Assembly: GCA_021202845.1 (NCBI GenBank) | Contig: JAJQCF010000001.1 | Location: 1-64,000 of the forward strand | DNA: 64,000 nucleotides | Reading direction: 5' to 3' | Origin: Oscillospiraceae bacterium | GTDB lineage: Bacteria; Bacillota; Clostridia; Oscillospirales; Oscillospiraceae | In this document: piece by piece, positions 58,532 to 64,000 of the stretch | Numbering within the stretch: the stretch's first letter is position 1 | Layout: the number at the start of each line of letters is the position of its first letter | Made by a program: the position numbers and the translations under genes | The notes under the pieces: generated by a model | What the model was told of the DNA's origin: nothing | The model's input: the letters and a program-made list of their open reading frames with translations, nothing else | Databases searched by the model: none

Positions 58532-60559
58532 ATGAAAAAACTCAGACTTAGAAGCGTGCTTGCGGCCGCGATGGCGGCGGCGATGGTGTTTTCGCTCTCC
58601 GTCGGCGCGCTGGCGGACGATGCTCCCTCCGACGTGCCCTCACAGCCGCCCGAAATGGGTGAAGGCGGCGTCGGCGGCATGGGCGGAGATATGGGCGGCG
58701 GTTTCGGCGGCGGCGCGAGCGGCGTGGAGAGCTATGACGCGCTCACCGAGTACAGCTCCGACACCACCGTTTCCGGCGAGACGTTCAGCTCTGTCGGCAC
58801 GGACGAGAACGCCATACTTGTCACCGGCGGCAGCGTTGCGCTCTCAAATATCACCGTGACGCGCGTTTCCTCTGATTCCACCGGCGGCGACAACTCCAGC
58901 TTCTACGGCGTGGGCGCGGCTGTGCTGGCAACGGGCGGCTCGGCCTACATCTCGGACAGCACGATAACCACCTCCGCGGCGGGCGGCGCGGGCGCTTTTG
59001 CCTACGGCGACGGTACGGTATACATCGCCGACACCGCTATTTCCACCGCGCAGGACACCTCCGGCGGCATACACGTCGCGGGCGGCGGCACGCTCTATGC
59101 GTGGAACCTTGACGTGACGACCGAGGGCGAGTCCTCCGCCGCCATACGCTCCGACCGCGGCAGCGGCACAATGGTCGTGGACGGCGGCAGCTACGTCTCC
59201 AACGGCACCGGCTCGCCCGCGGTCTACTCCACGGCGGACATAACCGTGAACGGCGCAACGCTGACCGCCAACAGCTCCGAGGCCATATGCATAGAAGGAC
59301 TGAACACCATCCGCCTCTACGACTGCGACCTCACCGGCAGTATGCTGGACAGCTCTCAAAACGACTGCACTTGGACGGTCATTGTCTACCAGAGCATGTC
59401 CGGCGACAGCGAGGTCGGCTGCGGTGTGTTCCAGATGTCCGGCGGCACGCTGACTTCCACTAACGGCGGACTGTTCTGCACCACGAACACCGAGAGCGAG
59501 TTCACGCTGGAGAACGTGGACATTACCGCCGCCGAGGACTGCGAGTTTTTCCTGCGCTGCACCGGCAACGCCAACCAGCGCGGCTGGGGCACAACCGGCA
59601 GCAACGGCGCGGACTGCCTGTTCACCGCCATCGACCAGACCATGGCGGGCGATGTCGTTTGGGACAGCATAAGCGAGCTGGACTTCTACATGACGGGCGA
59701 GAGCACCCTGACCGGCGCCTTTGTTCAGGACGAGAGCTGCGCCGAAGACGGCGGCAGCGGCTATGCAAATCTTTATATTTCTTCCGATTCAACTTGGGTC
59801 GTGACAGGCGACAGCACCCTCAGCGCGCTGTACTGCGCGGGCAGCATAGTTGACGCCGACGGCAGCACCGTGACAATTCAGGGCAGCGACGGCACTGTCT
59901 ATGTCTCCGGCACGAGCGAGCACACCGTTACCGTGGAGAGCTACTCCGCCGAGGCGGATTTGAGCGGCGCGGGAAGCATAAGCGAGTGGAGCGACTACTC
60001 CGTGGAGCAGAGCGCGGCCTTTGCCCACGCGGGCAAGAGCGGCCCGTTCGACGACGTTTCCTACAGCGACTACTGCGGCGAGGCCGTGGAGTGGGCGGTT
60101 GAGCAGGGCGTGACCGTCGGCACGAGCGACACCACGTTTTCCCCCAACGACACCTGCACCCGCGCGGAGATAATCACGTTCCTCTACCGCGCCGCGGGCA
60201 GCCCCGACATCGGCGGCACGGAAAATCCGTTCTCCGACGTGAGCGAGGACGACTACTATTACTCCGCCGTACTCTGGGCATACGCCAACGGGCTTGACGA
60301 CAGCAGCGAGACGTTTTCTCCCGCAGACCCCTGCACCCGCGCAATGGTTGTCGAGTTCCTCTGGCGGTTCGCCGGCAGCCCGACGACCGAGACGACGAGC
60401 GCCTTCACCGACGTTTCCGCCGGCGACAGCTGCGCCGAGGCGGTGGCGTGGGCGCTGGCGCAGGGCGTCACCACCGGCACGACGGAGACTACGTTCAGCC
60501 CCGACGACACCTGCACGCGCGGGCAGATTGTGACGTTCCTCTACAGAGACATGGCGTAA
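58532..60559 (+). CDS. Secreted beta-helix-like protein with three SLH domains
   Basis: A 675-residue surface protein. Signal peptide to about residue 28 (AMVFSLSVGALA). Then a Gly/Met-rich linker (GGVGGMGGDMGGGFGGG), then a long Ser/Thr/Gly-rich region of repeated short strands (about 75-490) that reads as a right-handed beta-helix. Three SLH domains (about 505-675) anchor it to the cell wall: FDDVSYSDYCGEAVEWAVEQG, NPFSDVSEDDYYYSAVLW and AFTDVSAGDSCAEAVAW. TCERG-type SLH motifs are intact. Ligand unknown. Confidence 0.85.
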   Translation: MKKLRLRSVLAAAMAAAMVFSLSVGALADDAPSDVPSQPPEMGEGGVGGMGGDMGGGFGGGASGVESYDALTEYSSDTTVSGETFSSVGTDENAILVTGGSVALSNITVTRVSSDSTGGDNSSFYGVGAAVLATGGSAYISDSTITTSAAGGAGAFAYGDGTVYIADTAISTAQDTSGGIHVAGGGTLYAWNLDVTTEGESSAAIRSDRGSGTMVVDGGSYVSNGTGSPAVYSTADITVNGATLTANSSEAICIEGLNTIRLYDCDLTGSMLDSSQNDCTWTVIVYQSMSGDSEVGCGVFQMSGGTLTSTNGGLFCTTNTESEFTLENVDITAAEDCEFFLRCTGNANQRGWGTTGSNGADCLFTAIDQTMAGDVVWDSISELDFYMTGESTLTGAFVQDESCAEDGGSGYANLYISSDSTWVVTGDSTLSALYCAGSIVDADGSTVTIQGSDGTVYVSGTSEHTVTVESYSAEADLSGAGSISEWSDYSVEQSAAFAHAGKSGPFDDVSYSDYCGEAVEWAVEQGVTVGTSDTTFSPNDTCTRAEIITFLYRAAGSPDIGGTENPFSDVSEDDYYYSAVLWAYANGLDDSSETFSPADPCTRAMVVEFLWRFAGSPTTETTSAFTDVSAGDSCAEAVAWALAQGVTTGTTETTFSPDDTCTRGQIVTFLYRDMA

Positions 60560-60675
60560 ACGCGCAGATTTTTGCTCATTCCAAAAAATAATGCTTGTTT
60601 TGTACCTGCCGCTGATGTTACTATATAGACAGCCGCCGGAGAGCGTTCGGCGGACGACAGAAAGGAAACGGCACT

Positions 60676-61317
60676 ATGAAAAAGTTCAAACGCATTCCGG
60701 CGCTTTTGGCCGCGCTGTGCCTTGCCGTGTCACTGGTTCCGGCAGCCGCGGCGGACGGCGAGACGGCCGAGGAGACGACTGACGGCACCATTGTCACCGC
60801 CTCCGCCTTCACGGACGTGGCCGAGAGCGATTACTTCTTTGCACCCGTGGAGTGGGCGGTTGCCAACGGCGTCACGGTCGGCACCTCGGCGTCCGAGTTT
60901 TCGCCTGACGAGACCTGCACCCGCGCGCAGATTATCACGTTCCTCTGGCGCGCGGTCGGCGCACCCGAGCCTGCCACGGCCAGCAGCTTTACGGACGTGG
61001 ACAGCGAGCAATACTACTACAAGGCGGTGCAGTGGGCGCACGAGACCGGCGTTGACAAGAGCGTGGAGACGTTCTCTCCCGACGACCCGTGTACGCGCGC
61101 GGCGGTGGTCGAGTTCCTCTGGCTGCTCGCAGGCTCCCCTGCGGCGGCAGTCGAGACGGCCTTCACGGACGTGACCGCCGAGAGCAGCTACGCCTTGGCA
61201 GTGGCGTGGGCGGTAGAGCAGGGCATCACCACCGGCGTTACGGAAACAACCTTCGCCCCCGACGACACCTGCACCCGCGCCCAGATAGTGACATTCCTCT
61301 ACAGAGCGTTTGCGTAA
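60676..61317 (+). CDS. Small exported protein made only of three SLH domains
   Basis: A 213-residue protein: signal peptide (about 1-26, ending VPAAAA), a short acidic linker and three SLH domains (AFTDVAESDYFFAPVEWAV; SFTDVDSEQYYYKAVQWAH; AFTDVTAESSYALAVAWAV), each with the FSPDDTCTRA-type motif. It is a close paralogue of the C-terminus of the gene before. With no other domain it may act as a wall-bound spacer or competitor. Terminator follows. Confidence 0.88.
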   Translation: MKKFKRIPALLAALCLAVSLVPAAAADGETAEETTDGTIVTASAFTDVAESDYFFAPVEWAVANGVTVGTSASEFSPDETCTRAQIITFLWRAVGAPEPATASSFTDVDSEQYYYKAVQWAHETGVDKSVETFSPDDPCTRAAVVEFLWLLAGSPAAAVETAFTDVTAESSYALAVAWAVEQGITTGVTETTFAPDDTCTRAQIVTFLYRAFA

Positions 61318-61327
61318 GAGAAAACTA

Positions 61328-61371
61328 AAGCTCGGTCAGCAGCAAGAAAAGGCTGCTGACCGAGTTTTTTG
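61328..61371 (+). terminator. Terminator after the small SLH gene
   Basis: CTCGGTCAGCAG (61332-61343) pairs with CTGCTGACCGAG (61354-61365), followed by six T residues. The following 195 bases (61372-61566) hold no gene; a TACAAT near 61509 may be part of the next promoter. Confidence 0.9.
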
Positions 61372-61566
61372 CGCGGAAAAATAGCGCGCTGACAATGGCG
61401 CTTTCACCGCTCTTGTCACATTACCCAATTTCCCAGCCTCTGCTTTATGCGTTCTGCTGAATCTGAAAATTGCGGGAACTTTTTGCGTTTTGTTTCGTCT
61501 TAATATATGCTACAATCGAAAAAAAGAAATTCCGTGATGATGGACAACATGAATGGAGGTTTTAGG

Positions 61567-63750
61567 ATGAAAAAGAAACTTTTGGCGCTCGCGCTGGCGC
61601 TTGCTCTTGTCTGCGGGCTGGCTGTGCCGGGGCTTGCCGAGGGCGAGGACGAGCTGACGCGGCTGACGCTCTCGGTCAAGGAACGGCTTGAAATCGGCGA
61701 CGACTTCAGCGGCTTCACCAGCAGCTCCAGCGACTTCGGCGTCTACCGCTACTGGGACCTGAACTGGAGCCGCGACGACGGCGAGTATGTCAGCGCCACG
61801 GTCAGCTCCGACGGCACGATTACAAGCTGCTACTTCGGCTATAATTCCGTGACCGACGGCGCGCACGTCTACGCCGACTATGACCCCGCGCTGCCCTCAG
61901 CGAGCCGCGAGGAGCTGGAAAACGCGGCGAGCGAGATGATTGGCCGCGTCCTTGTCGAGCCGGAGACGGCGGAGCTTAGCTCCGTCAGCGTCAGCGGCTC
62001 GGGGCGCTACGCCTACGCCTATTATAACGTGCTCCTGAACGGCGTTGCTACCGAGACAACGCTCACCGTGCGCATTGATGTGGCCTCGCTGCGGGTTGTG
62101 TCCCTCTATCGCTCCGACGAGTGGGACCGCGCCGTAATCGGCGAGACGCCCTCCGCCACGCCCGCCGTGACTGCCGAGGTCGCCGCGCCGCTGCTAACCT
62201 CCACGCTGGAGATGGAGCTGCGTTATGTAAACACAGGCGACGGCATAACCCTGCGCTACGTCCCTGAGAGCGGCGGCAGCTGGTACGTGGACGCGCAGAC
62301 AGGCGAGCTTGTTGACCTCTCCGCGGTCTATGAGGCGCTGGGCTCCGGCAGTGTGAGCAACGCCTCCGGCAGCTCAATGAGCACCGCTGCCGACACCGCG
62401 GCCGCCGAAACGGCGGAGGACGAAGGGGGAGTTTACCTGACGGAGGTTGAGCTGGCGACGGTTGAGCAGATGGCCTCCGTTCTGAGCGCCGACGAGCTGG
62501 ACGCGCTGCTGCGCGCCGTGCCGGCGCTGGGTCTGGACGGCATGACGCAGGCGGGCGCGAGCTACACCATGCACTCCGACACGGGCGAAATCTCCTGCGC
62601 CCTCACCTACACCCGCGCGCTGGCCGCCGACGAGGTCGCGGACTGGTACGCCGAGGACTACGGCGAGGGCGCGGACGCTTGGCTGCAGCGGGTGATAACC
62701 GTCAACGCCGCCGACGGCACGCTGGAGTATATGTACACCAACGACTACATGGCAAAGACAAATTACGACACCGTCAACGAGACTGCCGCCGCTCAGCTGC
62801 TGAGCGAGCTGTTCCCCGATGAGTACGCCTCCGCGGTGACGGAAAACGGCGCGCGCTTTGTGCGCACGGTCAACGGCTGCAAATACTACGCCAACTACAT
62901 CAACGTGCGCTTCAGCGAGTTCGACGGAGCGCTTGCGAGCTTCAGCATGAGCTGGGACTATGACGCCGAGTTCCCCTCGACCGACGACGTTATCGGCATG
63001 TCCGCCGCGCTGGACGCCTACGACGCGACGTTTGCCGTAACGCTCGGCTACGTCAACTACCCCGTGGCGGTGGACACCTCCGACCCGCAGTGGCTGACCT
63101 ACTGCCAAGCTATGGACGACATCGCCTACGAGCGCGTGCTGGGCTACACGCTGAAAAGCACCGTCAGCGTTTACGCCATAGACGCCTTCACCGGCGAGGC
63201 GCTGAGCTATTCCTCCTCGACTGCGCAGGAGCAGACCTACACCGACTGCGCCGACAGCTATGCGCGCAGCGAGATTGAAGCGCTTGCGGCCTACGGCATA
63301 GGCTTCGGCAGCGCGGAGCAGTTCCGCCCGACGGCGGAGGTCACGCAGTGCGAAATGCTGGCGCTGCTGATGAACGCCTGTTCAAGCTACTACAACTTCG
63401 ACACGGACAGCATGACGGCGAGCGACCTCGAAAGCCTCTACTCCGCCGCGTACTCCTACGGTCTGACGGACAGCGCGGACACGAGCGGAGCCGACACCGC
63501 CGCTACGCGGCTGGACTTTGTGAAAACGCTGCTGCGCGCCTCCGTCTACGGCGAGGCGGCCAAGGTCACGGGCGTTTACACCGCCTCGTTTGCCGACGCG
63601 GGCGAGCTGGGCGACGACGACATCGGCTACATAGCGCTGGCCGAGGGTCTGGGCATAATCCAAGGTGACGAAGCCCACCTCTTCCGCCCCTCCGCGCCGG
63701 TGACCCGCGAGGCCGCGGCGAAGATGCTGTATAACTTTATGACGCTGTGA
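61567..63750 (+). CDS. Secreted YcdB/YcdC-like protein with C-terminal SLH domains
   Basis: A 727-residue exported protein. Signal peptide about 1-24 (LALALALALVCGLAVPGLA). Two or more repeated regions resembling YcdB/YcdC domains follow (WDLNWSRDDGEYVSATV; NYINVRFSEFDGALASFSMS), and the last 130 or so residues are SLH-like (AAYGIGFGSAEQFRPTAEVT; FADAGELGDDDIGYIALAEG). The ATG at 61567 comes after GGAGG; an earlier frame start at 61507 lies in the promoter. Domain family by eye. Confidence 0.78.
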   Translation: MKKKLLALALALALVCGLAVPGLAEGEDELTRLTLSVKERLEIGDDFSGFTSSSSDFGVYRYWDLNWSRDDGEYVSATVSSDGTITSCYFGYNSVTDGAHVYADYDPALPSASREELENAASEMIGRVLVEPETAELSSVSVSGSGRYAYAYYNVLLNGVATETTLTVRIDVASLRVVSLYRSDEWDRAVIGETPSATPAVTAEVAAPLLTSTLEMELRYVNTGDGITLRYVPESGGSWYVDAQTGELVDLSAVYEALGSGSVSNASGSSMSTAADTAAAETAEDEGGVYLTEVELATVEQMASVLSADELDALLRAVPALGLDGMTQAGASYTMHSDTGEISCALTYTRALAADEVADWYAEDYGEGADAWLQRVITVNAADGTLEYMYTNDYMAKTNYDTVNETAAAQLLSELFPDEYASAVTENGARFVRTVNGCKYYANYINVRFSEFDGALASFSMSWDYDAEFPSTDDVIGMSAALDAYDATFAVTLGYVNYPVAVDTSDPQWLTYCQAMDDIAYERVLGYTLKSTVSVYAIDAFTGEALSYSSSTAQEQTYTDCADSYARSEIEALAAYGIGFGSAEQFRPTAEVTQCEMLALLMNACSSYYNFDTDSMTASDLESLYSAAYSYGLTDSADTSGADTAATRLDFVKTLLRASVYGEAAKVTGVYTASFADAGELGDDDIGYIALAEGLGIIQGDEAHLFRPSAPVTREAAAKMLYNFMTL

Positions 63751-63770
63751 CAAGTCCCCAATAACGAACG

Positions 63771-63806
63771 CAGCCTCCCGCGTTTTGACCGCGGGAGGCT
63801 GTTTTT
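63771..63806. terminator. Bidirectional terminator at the right edge
   Basis: CAGCCTCCCGCG (63771-63782) pairs with CGCGGGAGGCTG (63790-63801), followed by five T residues on the plus strand. It separates the SLH gene from the convergent AEC gene. Confidence 0.85.
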
Positions 63807-63817
63807 GCGCTTTGGTT

Positions 63818-64000
63818 TTATTGTATCAGCATAGAGAGCATGGGCATGGTGACTATGGAGAACAGCGTGGAGACGAACACGACCTCGGAGGCGAAGGCGG
63901 CGTCGCAGTCGTACTGCTCGGCCATTATCGAGGTGGTGGCCGCGGCGGGCATTCCGCACATTATCACCGTCAGCCCTTTGATGAGGCTGTCGATTGGCAG
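63818..64000 (-). CDS. AEC-family transporter, C-terminal end only (runs off the window)
   Basis: The last 60 residues of a membrane carrier: GLTVIMCGMPAAATTSIMAEQ then FASEVVFVSTLFSIVTMPML and a stop. The GMPAAATTSIMAE motif is typical of the auxin-efflux-carrier (AEC/malate permease) family. The start lies beyond position 64000. Confidence 0.75.
   Translation of the reverse strand: MPIDSLIKGLTVIMCGMPAAATTSIMAEQYDCDAAFASEVVFVSTLFSIVTMPMLSMLIQ

Noticed and set aside
1-64000. CRISPR array or cas genes
   Set aside because: No regularly spaced repeats and no Cas motifs were seen.
1-64000. Ribosomal RNA operon
   Set aside because: None of the conserved rRNA blocks is present; only one tRNA was found.

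Overview
The window reads as chromosomal DNA from a GC-rich, strictly anaerobic Gram-positive bacterium of the class Clostridia, most likely the Oscillospiraceae or a near relative from the gut. This placement is an inference. It rests on a Gram-positive PolC-type replicative polymerase, the pyrH-frr-uppS-cdsA-dxr-rseP-ispG-polC operon, the ylxM-ffh-rpsP-khpA-rimM-trmD order, two superoxide reductases plus a rubrerythrin, S-layer-homology (SLH) exoproteins, a FakA/YloV homologue and a TTGACA-N17-TATAAT promoter grammar. Most of the window is housekeeping. The unusual material sits in the gaps between operons.

Layout. 0-5.7 kb: a PrsA-like lipoprotein foldase, an EmrE-type exporter, a promoter-RNA-terminator unit directly upstream of a PBECR4-like nuclease-fold protein, a GNAT acetyltransferase, and a divergent DUF401 transporter/TetR pair. 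5.8-7.1 kb: an oxidative-stress operon (rubrerythrin, superoxide reductase) with a 17-bp inverted repeat over its promoter. 7.1-15.4 kb, minus strand: plsY-der, a DUF512 radical-SAM-like protein, an acyltransferase, yceD-rpmF, an NlpC/P60 hydrolase, then an IS5-like transposase remnant and a 5'-truncated Na+ symporter fused onto the end of the next operon. 15.4-25.9 kb: the polC-to-pyrH operon, preceded by tRNA-Arg(ACG). 26-30 kb: YmdB and an SbcD/SbcC-like (YhaO/YhaN) pair. 30-33.7 kb: Smr protein, nitroreductase, HtrA protease, maltose-O-acetyltransferase family enzyme, and an orphan DinJ/RelB antitoxin with a palindromic operator. 33.8-42.7 kb: an AbrB-type regulator, the SRP/ribosome-maturation operon (with TrmD fused to a GNAT domain), RsmA, a QueG-like iron-sulfur protein and two FAD oxidoreductases. 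42.7-46 kb: aquaporin, and an ApbE / NusG-II / Gx-transporter cluster whose Gx gene runs in frame into a second superoxide reductase. 46.1-54 kb: polA, rimI, a TSUP transporter, Asp23, FakA and MalQ. 54-63.8 kb: guanine deaminase, an LTA-synthase-like sulfatase, three large or small SLH/secreted proteins, and two candidate type I toxin-antitoxin loci. The right edge cuts an AEC-family transporter.

How the genes work together. The pyrH-polC block couples nucleotide supply, ribosome recycling, isoprenoid and phospholipid synthesis, and replication. The ffh-trmD block couples membrane targeting with tRNA and ribosome maturation. The redox genes (rubrerythrin, two superoxide reductases, nitroreductase, ApbE cluster) point to oxygen defence and extracytoplasmic flavin electron transfer in an anaerobe.

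The strongest candidates for undescribed systems are: (1) the structured RNA, terminator and PBECR4-like gene at 2.43-3.26 kb, laid out like a type III toxin-antitoxin locus; (2) two matching loci at 54.0-54.3 and 58.0-58.4 kb, each with a tiny membrane peptide, a convergent antisense promoter, an antisense terminator overlapping the toxin stop codon and a long-range inverted repeat; and (3) the in-frame Gx-transporter/superoxide-reductase fusion next to ApbE.
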